11,053 bases of DNA from Paracoccaceae bacterium (GTDB lineage Bacteria; Pseudomonadota; Alphaproteobacteria; Rhodobacterales; Rhodobacteraceae): contig PUNI01000339.1 in the NCBI GenBank assembly GCA_003551745.1, forward strand, positions 1 to 11,053. The letters are read 5' to 3'. The notes below the pieces were generated by a model. That model was not told where the DNA came from, ran no database searches, and was given only the letters and a program-made list of their open reading frames with translations. How positions within the stretch are numbered: position 1 is the first letter of the stretch; the number at the start of each line of letters is the position of its first letter. A program made the translations under genes and the position numbers. Shown piece after piece: positions 1 to 5,552 of this stretch.

Positions 1-585
1 CACGAGGTCGGGGAGGCGGGCCATCGTCCCGTCCTCGTTCATGATCTCGCAGATCACGCCCGAGGGGTTCAGGCCCGCTAGCCGTGCGAGATCGACCGCC
101 GCCTCGGTATGGCCCGCGCGGACGAGAACGCCCCCCTCGCGCGCGCGCAGGGGAAACACATGGCCCGGTGTGGCGATGTCGGCCGCTCCCTTGCCGGCAT
201 CGATCGCCACGGCGATGGTGCGGGCGCGGTCATGCGCCGAGATACCCGTGGTCACCCCCTCGCGCGCCTCGATGGAAAGGGTGAAGGCCGTTTCGTGGCG
301 CGAGGCGTTGCGCGGCGACATCAGCGGCAGGCCGAGCGCGTCGATCCTCTCGCCGGGCAGCGCCAGGCAGATCAGGCCGCGGCCATGGGTTGCCATAAAG
401 TTTACGGCGGCCGGTGTTGCCATCTGGGCCGGGATGACCAGATCGCCCTCGTTCTCCCTGTCCTCGTGGTCGACAAGGATGAACATGCGGCCGTTGCGCG
501 CGTCCTCGATAATCTCCTCGGTGGAGGAGATCGCATCGCGGTAGTCTTCGGATGCGGGGCGCGGTTGCGGCGCGGGGTCGGTCAT
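1..585 (-). CDS. ribB: 3,4-dihydroxy-2-butanone 4-phosphate synthase (RibB or N-terminal half of RibBA), partial at 3' end
   Basis: RibB converts ribulose 5-phosphate to 3,4-dihydroxy-2-butanone 4-phosphate plus formate, supplying the four-carbon unit of riboflavin in the cytoplasm. The visible 195 residues contain the family signatures in order: the acidic motif [11 protein letters not shown] near residues 39-49, [18 protein letters not shown] and [14 protein letters not shown], then [15 protein letters not shown] and [11 protein letters not shown]. The frame is open to base 1, so the C-terminus is missing. The gene could be stand-alone ribB or a ribBA fusion with a GTP cyclohydrolase II-like domain; the window cannot decide. 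I chose ATG at 585 because AAGGG lies 9 nt before it. An in-frame ATG at 624 would add 13 residues but has no Shine-Dalgarno. The gene is on the same strand as nrdR-ribD-ribE but separated from them by an opposite-strand gene, so it probably needs its own promoter in 586-703. Confidence 0.93.
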   Translation of the reverse strand, partial: MTDPAPQPRPASEDYRDAISSTEEIIEDARNGRMFILVDHEDRENEGDLVIPAQMATPAAVNFMATHGRGLICLALPGERIDALGLPLMSPRNASRHETAFTLSIEAREGVTTGISAHDRARTIAVAIDAGKGAADIATPGHVFPLRAREGGVLVRAGHTEAAVDLARLAGLNPSGVICEIMNEDGTMARLPDLV

Positions 586-643
586 CGGCTCGGGCCCTTG
601 CTTCGTGGCGCGCAGATAGAGCATCGCGGCGCCGGGGGGAAGG

Positions 644-670
644 GGCCGCGCCGCTTGCGCCGCAGCGGCC
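644..670. repeat. GC-rich inverted repeat, near-copy of the element at 6661-6687
   Basis: The arms GGCCGC (644-649) and GCGGCC (665-670) flank a 15-nt loop. The whole 27 bp matches 6661-6687 in its first 11 bases (GGCCGCGCCGC) and last 9 (GCAGCGGCC), with only the 7 bases between differing. It lies between the divergent ribB and CIA30 starts. No T tract follows on either strand, so a terminator role here is doubtful. Confidence 0.5.
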
Positions 671-672
671 GG

Positions 673-689
673 CCGGTCATGCTGACCGG
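673..689. repeat. Perfect palindrome just before the CIA30 gene Shine-Dalgarno
   Basis: The 7-bp arms CCGGTCA and TGACCGG flank a TGC loop. The repeat ends two bases before the Shine-Dalgarno GGGAG of the CIA30 gene. It also overlaps a weak promoter-like pair, TTGCGC (655-660) and CATGCT (678-683), spaced 17 bp. It could be an operator or a leader hairpin; nothing in the sequence says which. Confidence 0.55.
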
Positions 690-703
690 GCAGGGAGACG
701 CCC

Positions 704-1216
704 TTGGACGCCGTGATCGACGATCTCACCCGCCCCTTTCCGCAGACGGCGCTCGGCACCCGCTGGGAACTGGTCAGCGATACGGTGATGGGCGGGATCA
801 GCCGCGGAGACCTGTGGCGCGAGACGGTTGCCGGGCGTCCGGCGCTGCGGCTGACCGGCGCGGTGCGGCTGGAGAACAATGGTGGGTTCCTCCAGATGGC
901 GATGGATCTCGCGCCGGGCGGCGCGATCCTGGATGCAAGCGACTGGGCCGGGCTCGAGCTCGATGTTTTCGGAAATGGCGAGAGCTATGGTGTGCATCTG
1001 CGCAGCGATGCGGTGACGCGCCCATGGCAGTCCTGGCGGCAGGGCTTCACCGCGGCGCCCGCCTGGCAGACCCTGCGCCTGCCCTTCGCGGGCTTCGTGC
1101 CGCACCGTATCGACCGGCCGCTGGACGTGGCGCGGCTGCGCCGGCTCGGCCTCGTCGCCATCGGCCGGGCCTTTTCCGCCGATCTCGCGCTGGCCGGGCT
1201 GCGCCTATACCGCTAG
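704..1216 (+). CDS. CIA30 family protein (complex I intermediate-associated protein 30 domain)
   Basis: This 170-residue protein consists of essentially one CIA30 domain. In mitochondria the family member NDUFAF1/CIA30 is an assembly factor for NADH:ubiquinone oxidoreductase; the bacterial role is not established. Recognisable family features are SDTVMGGIS (residues 25-33), ENNGGF (57-62), a [12 protein letters not shown] stretch (90-101), SWRQGF (110-115), [11 protein letters not shown] (121-131) and [10 protein letters not shown] (145-154). No signal peptide or membrane helix is visible, so it is probably cytoplasmic. I chose TTG at 704 because GGGAG lies about 7 nt upstream. GTG at 713 is in frame but too far from that site. 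It is the only plus-strand gene in the riboflavin region: divergent from ribB by 118 bp and convergent with ribE, with only 4 bp between stop codons. The family assignment is confident; the function is inferred. Confidence 0.88.
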   Translation: MDAVIDDLTRPFPQTALGTRWELVSDTVMGGISRGDLWRETVAGRPALRLTGAVRLENNGGFLQMAMDLAPGGAILDASDWAGLELDVFGNGESYGVHLRSDAVTRPWQSWRQGFTAAPAWQTLRLPFAGFVPHRIDRPLDVARLRRLGLVAIGRAFSADLALAGLRLYR

Positions 1217-1220
1217 GGCG

Positions 1221-1823
1221 TCAGGCCGCCTCCCAGGCGCGCAGCCGGGCGACATAGCGGGCCAGCGTGTCGATCTCGAGATTGACCAGATCGCCTTCGG
1301 CAACGGCACCCCATGTCGTCGCCGACTTCGTGTGGGGGATGAGGTTCACGCCGAACTCCGCCCCCGTCACCTCGTTGACCGTCAGCGAGGTGCCGTTGAG
1401 CGCGATCGACCCCTTGGGCGCGATGAAGCCCGCCAGCGCCTCGGGCGCGCGGAAGGTGATGCGCGTGCTGTCACCCTCCTCGGCGAGCGAGATGACATGG
1501 GCGGTCCCGTCGATGTGGCCTGACACGATATGCCCGCCCAACTCGTCGCCGACCTTCAGCGCGCGTTCCAGGTTCACCTGCTTGCCCGCCTCCCAGGTGC
1601 CGAGGTTGGTCTTCGAGACGGTCTCGGCCGAGATCTGCACCGCGAACCAGCCACCCTCCTCGGGCCCGGTGGTGACGACGGTCAGGCAGACCCCGTCGCA
1701 GGCGATCGAGGCGCCGAGGTCGATGCCGGCGATGTCGTACCCCGTGGCGATGCGCGCGGTCAGGTCGCCGCGCTGCTCGACGCCGAGGACGCGGCCGATG
1801 TCGGTGATGATGCCGGTGAACAT
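1221..1823 (-). CDS. ribE: Riboflavin synthase, alpha chain
   Basis: The enzyme dismutates two molecules of 6,7-dimethyl-8-ribityllumazine into riboflavin and the pyrimidinedione that is recycled by lumazine synthase. It has 200 residues, normal for the family, arranged as two lumazine-binding barrels. The first starts at the conserved MFTGII and carries CDGVCLTV (residues 42-49). The second carries the matching LNGTSLTVNEV (142-152). C46 aligns with the conserved cysteine of the E. coli enzyme, and GGHIVSGHID (96-105) is the linker signature with conserved histidines. The reading frame stays open far upstream, but that part is an out-of-frame shadow of ribD. MFTG at 1823 is the true start, with GGAAAGG some 10 nt before it. 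The start is 26 bp after the ribD stop, so the two are probably cotranscribed. The same enzyme is called ribC in E. coli. Confidence 0.97.
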   Translation of the reverse strand: MFTGIITDIGRVLGVEQRGDLTARIATGYDIAGIDLGASIACDGVCLTVVTTGPEEGGWFAVQISAETVSKTNLGTWEAGKQVNLERALKVGDELGGHIVSGHIDGTAHVISLAEEGDSTRITFRAPEALAGFIAPKGSIALNGTSLTVNEVTGAEFGVNLIPHTKSATTWGAVAEGDLVNLEIDTLARYVARLRAWEAA

Positions 1824-1849
1824 GGGGTGACCGCCTTTCCCCGCGGCAC

Positions 1850-2986
1850 CTAGGCCGCCGATGCGCCGGGCGCAAGGGAGGGTGCCGGCCGCTCCCAGCG
1901 CTGCATCACATCGGGACCGATCGGCATGGCCTCGACAAGCCGGAACCGCGGCGCGGCGGTGAGGGACGGCAGCATCAGCGGGCCGATCGCGGGCCGCCCC
2001 TCGGCGCCGAGGACGAGTCCGGCGGCGAACAGCCACAACTCGTCGACACGGCCCGCTGCCAGCAGCGCCGCCGCCAGCCCGCCACCGCCCTCGCAGAAAA
2101 CACGCGTCAGCCCCGCCGTGCCGAGGGCCTGCAGCAGGGCGTCCATGTCGAGCCAGCCGTCGGGGCCGGGCGGCACCGGGATCAGCCGGGCGCCCGCCGC
2201 CCGCCATGCGGTGGCCCGCGCCGACGGCGTGGTGGCCGGGTCGTGGGCCAGCCACAGGGGCACATCCGCCGCGCTGCGCCCCAGCGCGCCGGCCGGGTCG
2301 AGGTTCAGATCGCGCGCCGCGACCACCCGCACCGGCTGCGCCGTCACGCCCATGTCGCGCACCGTCAGCAGCGGATCGTCGGCCCGCGCGGTGCCGGCGC
2401 CGACCAGAACCGCATCGTGGCATGCGCGCAGCGCATGCACCCGACGCCGCGCCTCGGCTCCGGTGATCCAGCGGCTTTCGCCTGCCGCGGTGGCGATCCG
2501 CCCGTCGAGGCTGCTCGCGAGCTTCAGCGTCACCATCGGCCGGCCGAACCTCTGCCGCATCAGGAAGCCGCGCTGCAGCCGCGCCGCAGCCTCGGTCTCC
2601 ACGCCGGTGACGACCTCGACGCCGGCGGCCCGCAGCGCCGCATGACCGCGCCCGCAGACCCGCGGGTCAGGATCCTCGAAAGGCGTGACCACCCGCGCCA
2701 CACCCGCCGCGGCGAGGGCGTCGGCGCAGGGCGGCGTGCGACCATGGTGGGCGCAGGGTTCAAGGCTGACATGAGCGGTGGCCCCGTTGGCCGCCTCCCC
2801 TGCCCGGGCCAGCGCCACCGCCTCGGCATGGGGGCGTCCGCCGGGCTGCGTCCAGCCGCGCCCGACGATCCGGCCTTCCTTCACGATGACGCAGCCGACC
2901 GCCGGATTGGGCCAGACCCGGCCGAGCCCGCGCGCGGCGAGCCCAAGCGCATGGCGCATGAACTGCGCGTCGGTGTCGTGGGTCAC
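1850..2986 (-). CDS. ribD: Bifunctional diaminohydroxyphosphoribosylaminopyrimidine deaminase / 5-amino-6-(5-phosphoribosylamino)uracil reductase
   Basis: RibD carries out the second and third steps of the GTP branch of riboflavin synthesis: zinc-dependent ring deamination and NADPH-dependent reduction of the ribose side chain. The 378-residue protein has the usual two domains. The N-terminal deaminase (about 1-145) shows [16 protein letters not shown] (zinc ligand H53, catalytic E55) and [11 protein letters not shown] (zinc ligands C78 and C87). The C-terminal reductase (about 148-370) starts at [15 protein letters not shown] and includes [17 protein letters not shown] and [11 protein letters not shown]. 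The start is GTG at 2986, which overlaps the nrdR stop in the tetranucleotide GTGA. GTG is preferred over the ATG at codon 10 because the N-terminus then aligns with E. coli RibD and the ATG has no Shine-Dalgarno. The GAGGA at the end of nrdR sits almost against the GTG, which suggests translational coupling. Confidence 0.97.
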   Translation of the reverse strand: MTHDTDAQFMRHALGLAARGLGRVWPNPAVGCVIVKEGRIVGRGWTQPGGRPHAEAVALARAGEAANGATAHVSLEPCAHHGRTPPCADALAAAGVARVVTPFEDPDPRVCGRGHAALRAAGVEVVTGVETEAAARLQRGFLMRQRFGRPMVTLKLASSLDGRIATAAGESRWITGAEARRRVHALRACHDAVLVGAGTARADDPLLTVRDMGVTAQPVRVVAARDLNLDPAGALGRSAADVPLWLAHDPATTPSARATAWRAAGARLIPVPPGPDGWLDMDALLQALGTAGLTRVFCEGGGGLAAALLAAGRVDELWLFAAGLVLGAEGRPAIGPLMLPSLTAAPRFRLVEAMPIGPDVMQRWERPAPSLAPGASAA

Positions 2987-3450
2987 TCCTCGCTCGTGGC
3001 CTGCGGACGCAGCTCCGACACGAACTTGTCGAAATCATCCGCCTGCTGGAAGTTCTTGTAGACGCTGGCAAAGCGGACGAAAGCCACGGTGTCGATCCGC
3101 GCGAGCGTCTCCATGACGATCTCGCCGATGGTTTTCGAGGGCACGTCGGTGTCGCCCAGCGACTCCAGCCGCCGCACGATGCCGCTGATCATCTGGTCGA
3201 GCCGCTCGGGCTCGATCGGGCGTTTCTGCATGGCGATTCGGATCGAGCGTTCCAGCTTGTCGCGGTCGAAGGGTTCGCGCTTGCCGGTGGACTTGATCAC
3301 CACGAGATCGCGCAGCTGCACGCGCTCGTAGGTGGTGAAGCGCCCGCCGCAGGCCGGGCAGAAGCGTCGGCGGCGGATCGACACATGGTCTTCCGCGGGC
3401 CGGGAGTCCTTCACCTGGGTCTCGATGTTGCCGCAGAACGGACAGCGCAT
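2983..3450 (-). CDS. nrdR: Transcriptional repressor NrdR
   Basis: NrdR senses (d)ATP through an ATP-cone and represses ribonucleotide reductase operons by binding NrdR boxes. The 155-residue protein is of typical length. It has an N-terminal zinc ribbon with cysteines C3, C6, C31 and C34 (MRCPFC and [12 protein letters not shown]), then the basic SIRRRRF stretch, then an ATP-cone domain at about 49-139 ([17 protein letters not shown] ... ASVYKNF). The open frame continues upstream, but ATG at 3450 gives the invariant MRCPFC start and has GGGGAGAGG about 5 nt before it. The stop overlaps the ribD start by 4 bp, so nrdR is the first gene of an nrdR-ribD-ribE transcript. An nrdR-ribD junction is common in proteobacteria. 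A -10-like TATAGT lies 40 bp upstream. Confidence 0.97.
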   Translation of the reverse strand: MRCPFCGNIETQVKDSRPAEDHVSIRRRRFCPACGGRFTTYERVQLRDLVVIKSTGKREPFDRDKLERSIRIAMQKRPIEPERLDQMISGIVRRLESLGDTDVPSKTIGEIVMETLARIDTVAFVRFASVYKNFQQADDFDKFVSELRPQATSEE

Positions 3451-3490
3451 GCACCTCTCCCCTGTAGGACCCGTGGCCGCATCACCGAGC

Positions 3491-3496
3491 ACTATA
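3491..3496 (-). promoter_or_regulatory. Possible -10 element for nrdR-ribD-ribE
   Basis: On the minus strand TATAGT lies 40 nt before the nrdR ATG, in an otherwise GC-rich region. This would give a leader of roughly 33 nt. No convincing -35 hexamer sits 16-18 bp upstream, so the call is weak. The -35 position coincides with the palindrome at 3517-3540. Confidence 0.35.
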
Positions 3497-3516
3497 GGTA
3501 AACCGCGACAGGTTGG

Positions 3517-3540
3517 GTAGTGGGCGCATGCCATCACTAC
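3517..3540. repeat. Inverted repeat upstream of nrdR
   Basis: The arms GTAGTG (3517-3522) and CACTAC (3535-3540) enclose a smaller GGC-GCAT-GCC stem. The repeat covers the place where the -35 of the nrdR promoter would be, as expected for an operator. It does not match the NrdR box consensus that I know, so autoregulation by NrdR is not supported. Confidence 0.45.
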
Positions 3541-3633
3541 ATCCCTGTGGCCTCCGGGAAACCATGGCGGCGCGCACCGTCCACGGGCTGGCCCCGCCCG
3601 GAGACCGGGATCGGTCGCGTTGGCGAAGAGATG

Positions 3634-3670
3634 GGCCGCAGCCATGGGGAAACGCCCACGGCTGCGGGCC
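3634..3670. repeat. Long imperfect stem-loop in the nrdR upstream gap
   Basis: GGCCGCAGCC (3634-3643) pairs with GGCTGCGGGCC (3660-3670) with one extra G. An A/C mismatch follows, then TGGG with CCCA closing a 6-nt loop. This is about 14 bp of pairing. No T tract follows on either strand. It could be part of a structured RNA or a factor-assisted terminator for the hsp20 transcript. Confidence 0.5.
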
Positions 3671-3844
3671 GACCACTGCCGCGAGACGGGGCCCAATCCG
3701 GAGCGGCGAAGCGCCCGGGCGTCCCGTCAGCGCCGCGTGCCGGTGTCCCGTGCCGGGATTCGAGCCAATGGAGATCTGCAAAGCGGCACGCGGGCCGATG
3801 GCATCACGCCTTGTCGCAGGTTCCCATGCGCGCACCGGCACCGC

Positions 3845-3868
3845 CAGCGCGGATCACAGCGGGCGCTG
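3845..3868 (-). terminator. Possible stem-loop terminator after DUF1150
   Basis: The arms CAGCGC (3845-3850) and GCGCTG (3863-3868) lie 30 to 53 nt past the DUF1150 stop on the minus strand. There is no T tract, so it would not be a canonical intrinsic terminator. Confidence is low. Confidence 0.25.
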
Positions 3869-3897
3869 CCGTTCGGTCAGGGCGTCGGGTTCGCCGC

Positions 3898-4125
3898 TCA
3901 GTGCACATGCACCGGCGACATGTCGTTCTGGCGGGCCAGAACAAAGGCCATGTCCCGGTCGCGCACCAGCGCGAGGCGCTCTCCGTCGGTGTCATGCACC
4001 GCGTAAAGCGTGGTGATGTCGCCGGCTGCCTGCCGGATGTCTTCGGGCAGTTCGGCCACTGCCACAGGCCGGACATAGACGATCGGCTTGCCGGGTGCCT
4101 GTGCGGTTTCAGTCTTGTGGTCCAT
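3898..4125 (-). CDS. DUF1150 family protein
   Basis: This 75-residue protein matches the small DUF1150 family of alphaproteobacteria. Visible hallmarks are IVYVRPVAVAELPEDI (residues 15-30), TTLYAVHD, GERLALVRDRDMAF and the C-terminal LARQNDMSPVHVH. The biochemical function of the family is unknown. No signal peptide, membrane helix or metal-binding motif is visible. The start is ATG at 4125, with AAGGGAG about 10 nt upstream. It lies 24 bp after the hsp20 stop on the same strand, with no promoter or terminator between, so it should be cotranscribed with hsp20 and induced with it. Small DUF1150 genes next to small heat-shock genes recur in Rhodobacteraceae as I recall, which suggests a role in proteostasis. 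That role is inference. Confidence 0.85.
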   Translation of the reverse strand: MDHKTETAQAPGKPIVYVRPVAVAELPEDIRQAAGDITTLYAVHDTDGERLALVRDRDMAFVLARQNDMSPVHVH

Positions 4126-4149
4126 CTTTCGCGCTCCCTTCTGTGCCGC

Positions 4150-4563
4150 TCAGACCCGTGCGATCTGAATGTTGCGCACGACAGGCTCCGGTGACGTCCG
4201 CCGCAGGTCGATCTTCAGCAGCCCGTCTTCTAGTGTCGCGCCGGCAACCTCGACGCCTTCGGCGAGGACGAAGGCGCGCTGGAACGCGCGCGCCGCTATG
4301 CCCCGGTGCAGGAACACACGCTCGTCGGCCTCCTCTGCCCGGTGGCCGCGGATCAGCAGTTGCCGGTCCTCCAGCGTGACGGCCAGATCGTCGTTGCCGA
4401 AACCCGCCACCGCCAGCGTGATGCGCCAGGCGTTCTCGCCCATCAGTTCGATGTTGTAGGGCGGATAGGCGTCGGCCCCGGATTTCGCGGTCCGCTCCAC
4501 CAGCCGGTCGAGCTGGTCGAACCCCAGCAGGAAGGGATGTGCCCCGAAGGTCAGTCTCGTCAT
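4150..4563 (-). CDS. Hsp20 family small heat-shock protein, IbpA class
   Basis: This is an ATP-independent holdase that binds unfolding proteins and passes them to DnaK/ClpB. At 137 residues it equals the length of E. coli IbpA. The N-terminal arm (about 1-33) leads to YPPYNIEL (33-40), the typical entry to class A alpha-crystallin domains. The domain continues with WRITLAVAGFGNDDLAVTL, RGHRAEEADERVFLHRGIA and the signature ATLEDGLLKIDL (109-120). A C-terminal IQI (132-134) is the I-x-I motif that docks on neighbouring dimers. The frame is open further upstream, but ATG at 4563 gives the normal N-terminus. It has AAGGG 8 nt before it and sits behind an RpoH-type promoter. A hairpin that sequesters this Shine-Dalgarno is predicted (4567-4593). 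DUF1150 follows 24 bp downstream. Confidence 0.95.
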   Translation of the reverse strand: MTRLTFGAHPFLLGFDQLDRLVERTAKSGADAYPPYNIELMGENAWRITLAVAGFGNDDLAVTLEDRQLLIRGHRAEEADERVFLHRGIAARAFQRAFVLAEGVEVAGATLEDGLLKIDLRRTSPEPVVRNIQIARV

Positions 4564-4566
4564 CGT

Positions 4567-4593
4567 GCAAGCCCTTGCATCAAGCGACATTGC
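4567..4593 (-). promoter_or_regulatory. Putative ROSE-like RNA thermometer hairpin over the hsp20 Shine-Dalgarno
   Basis: In the hsp20 leader, GCAA (4593-4590) pairs with UUGC (4570-4567). After a bulged U, GUC-G-CUU (4588-4582) pairs with AAGGGC (4576-4571), leaving one bulged G at 4585 and a GAUGC loop. The Shine-Dalgarno AAGGG is thus inside the stem. A U-Y-G-C-U strand opposite the Shine-Dalgarno with an unpaired G is the hallmark of ROSE elements, known from leaders of alphaproteobacterial small heat-shock genes. A second small stem-loop (CCGC/GCGG, 4603-4613) lies 5' to it. I derived the pairing by hand; the thermometer function is inferred. Confidence 0.5.
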
Positions 4594-4627
4594 CATGAGG
4601 CCCCGCTGCGCGGCGACCCTGCCAAGG

Positions 4628-4656
4628 ATATGGGCCTGCGCCGGTGCCGGAACAAG
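4628..4656 (-). promoter_or_regulatory. RpoH (sigma-32 type) promoter of hsp20-DUF1150
   Basis: On the minus strand CTTGTT (4656-4651) and CCCATAT (4634-4628) are separated by 16 bp. This fits the heat-shock consensus of a CTTG -35 and a CCCAT-rich -10. Transcription would begin near 4620, giving a leader of about 57 nt before the hsp20 ATG. That length suits a ROSE-like element. Confidence 0.7.
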
Positions 4657-4666
4657 AGCGGTCCGG

Positions 4667-4688
4667 GCTTTGCCCGCGCCGGCAAAGC
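4667..4688. repeat. Perfect 8-bp inverted repeat between divergent hsp20 and ydcH-like genes
   Basis: GCTTTGCC (4667-4674) and GGCAAAGC (4681-4688) flank a 6-nt loop CGCGCC. The repeat lies 10 bp upstream of the hsp20 -35. It overlaps a possible plus-strand promoter, TTGCCC (4670-4675) and TAGGCT (4692-4697), spaced 16 bp. An operator acting on one or both promoters would fit the position. Confidence 0.5.
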
Positions 4689-4697
4689 GGCTAGGCT
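4670..4697 (+). promoter_or_regulatory. Possible sigma-70 type promoter for the ydcH-like gene
   Basis: TTGCCC (4670-4675) and TAGGCT (4692-4697) are spaced 16 bp, and the -10 is followed 47 bp later by the ATG at 4745. The match is moderate and based on the hexamers alone. Confidence 0.35.
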
Positions 4698-4744
4698 TCT
4701 CCACCGGGGCGAGTCACCGCCCGGTCGCGAGGGCTGCCGATCGC

Positions 4745-4963
4745 ATGAACGCACCCATGGAGCTCGATCCGCAGGAGGTCCTGCGCGTTAAGCTGCAGGT
4801 GCTGCGGCGAGAGCACCGCGATCTCGACGATGCCATCGCCGCCCTGCAGGAGCGCGGCACCGCCGATCCGCTGACGTTGCGGCGCCTGAAGAAGCAGAAG
4901 CTGATGCTGAAGGACCGCATCGCCCGGATCGAGGATGAGCTGACCCCCGACATCATCGCCTGA
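4745..4963 (+). CDS. YdcH family (DUF465) small helical protein
   Basis: This 72-residue, highly charged protein has the DUF465/YdcH pattern. A first helix holds [22 protein letters not shown] (about 13-34). A short turn with the conserved [13 protein letters not shown] follows, then a second helix [11 protein letters not shown] to about residue 67, ending in TPDIIA. A helical hairpin or short coiled coil is predicted by heptad spacing; no enzyme motif is present. The function of the family is not known. ATG at 4745 has a distant GAGGG (11 nt); ATG at 4757 is a possible later start. It lies 100 bp before purE on the same strand. This order (DUF465, purE, purK) is one I associate with Rhodobacteraceae, but a purine role for the small protein is unproven. 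Confidence 0.85.
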   Translation: MNAPMELDPQEVLRVKLQVLRREHRDLDDAIAALQERGTADPLTLRRLKKQKLMLKDRIARIEDELTPDIIA

Positions 4964-4985
4964 GCGCGACCGGCAGGTGACGCCC

Positions 4986-5013
4986 TTGCCGGCATCCCTC
5001 GCCGGTGTATGGT
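4986..5013 (+). promoter_or_regulatory. Probable promoter of purE-purK
   Basis: TTGCCG (4986-4991) and TATGGT (5008-5013) are spaced 16 bp in the 100-bp gap before purE. The leader would be about 44 nt. No E. coli-type PurR operator is visible. Confidence 0.45.
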
Positions 5014-5019
5014 GCCGGC

Positions 5020-5054
5020 CCAGCACCGGAAGCAGCATCGGGAACCAGCACCGG
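5020..5054 (+). repeat. Direct repeat CCAGCACCGG in the purE leader
   Basis: Two identical 10-bp copies lie at 5020-5029 and 5045-5054, start to start 25 bp apart. The second abuts the purE Shine-Dalgarno. The first copy can also pair with GGTGC (5011-5015) or with CCGGTG (5002-5007), so alternative hairpins are possible. A regulatory role is only a guess. Confidence 0.4.
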
Positions 5055-5063
5055 GAGGACGGG

Positions 5064-5552
5064 ATGGCCGAGCCGCGGGTCGGGATCGTGATGGGCAGCC
5101 AGTCCGACTGGCCGACGCTGCGAGAGGCGGCCGAGATCCTGCGCGACCTCGATGTGCCCCACGAGGTGCGCATCGTCTCGGCACACCGCACCCCCGACCG
5201 TCTCTGGGACTATGGCCGCGACGCTGCCGGACGTGGGCTGCGGGTGATCGTGGCCGGCGCGGGCGGCGCGGCGCATCTTCCGGGGATGCTCGCCTCCAAG
5301 ACCCGGCTTCCGGTCATCGGCGTGCCGGTTCAGACGGTCGCGCTCGGCGGGCTCGACAGCCTCTATTCCATCGTGCAGATGCCGCGCGGTTTTCCGGTGG
5401 CGGCCATGGCAATCGGCGCGGCGGGCGCGGCCAATGCCGGGCTGATGGCCGCGCAGATCCTCGCCCTGGAGGACACCGCCCTGGCCGGACGGCTGGAGGC
5501 CTGGCGGGCGGCTCTGTCGGCCTCGGTGCCCGAGGTGCCGCAGGATGACTGA
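5064..5552 (+). CDS. purE: 5-(carboxyamino)imidazole ribonucleotide mutase (class I PurE)
   Basis: PurE moves the carboxylate of N5-CAIR to carbon 4 to give CAIR in de novo purine synthesis, acting just after PurK. The 162-residue protein is normal length. It has [11 protein letters not shown] (6-16), the phosphate-binding segment; [10 protein letters not shown] (38-47) with the catalytic histidine H41; [15 protein letters not shown] (64-78); and [15 protein letters not shown] (95-109). It is the N5-CAIR mutase type because a purK gene follows directly. The open frame extends upstream to 4977, but ATG at 5064 has GGGAGG 5 nt before it and gives the standard N-terminus. The last 8 bases overlap purK, so translation is probably coupled. 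Confidence 0.97.
   Translation: MAEPRVGIVMGSQSDWPTLREAAEILRDLDVPHEVRIVSAHRTPDRLWDYGRDAAGRGLRVIVAGAGGAAHLPGMLASKTRLPVIGVPVQTVALGGLDSLYSIVQMPRGFPVAAMAIGAAGAANAGLMAAQILALEDTALAGRLEAWRAALSASVPEVPQDD

Larger units (their letters stand above)
3451..3897. other. 447-bp stretch without a recognisable gene, containing several inverted repeats
   Basis: This lies between the nrdR start and the DUF1150 stop. Open frames exist on both strands, but their translations are arginine/proline/glycine-rich, match no family I recognise and have no good Shine-Dalgarno. The stretch holds the putative nrdR -10, the palindrome at 3517-3540, a small inverted repeat GACCG-GGAT-CGGTC (about 3602-3615), a long stem-loop at 3634-3670 and a hairpin just after DUF1150 at 3845-3868. 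A short T-arm-like string, GGGATTCGAGCC, occurs near 3756-3768, but no tRNA can be folded around it. It may be an nrdR leader region, an untranslated RNA gene or decayed sequence. Confidence 0.5.

Noticed and set aside
586..703. FMN riboswitch upstream of ribB.
   Set aside because: The 118-bp region lacks the conserved RFN element blocks that I looked for; it holds only GC-rich palindromes.
109..1257. A 382-codon plus-strand open frame across ribB and the CIA30 gene.
   Set aside because: It is out of frame with the CIA30 gene and antisense to ribB, with arginine/glycine/alanine-rich low-complexity sequence.
1221..2423. A 400-residue minus-strand frame that looks like riboflavin synthase with a long N-terminal extension.
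   Set aside because: The extension is arginine/glycine/alanine-rich and lies over ribD in another frame. The family start MFTG at 1823 has its own Shine-Dalgarno.
3740..3775. A tRNA T-arm-like string (GGGATTCGAGCC, or its complement followed by CCCGGCACGGGAC) in the nrdR upstream gap.
   Set aside because: No matching 5' acceptor strand, anticodon arm or D arm could be found within about 80 nt on either strand, and the T-stem arms do not pair. It is at most a tRNA relic.
3520..4194. A 224-codon plus-strand open frame across the nrdR upstream gap and DUF1150.
   Set aside because: No Shine-Dalgarno and no family resemblance, and the second half is antisense to the well-supported DUF1150 gene.
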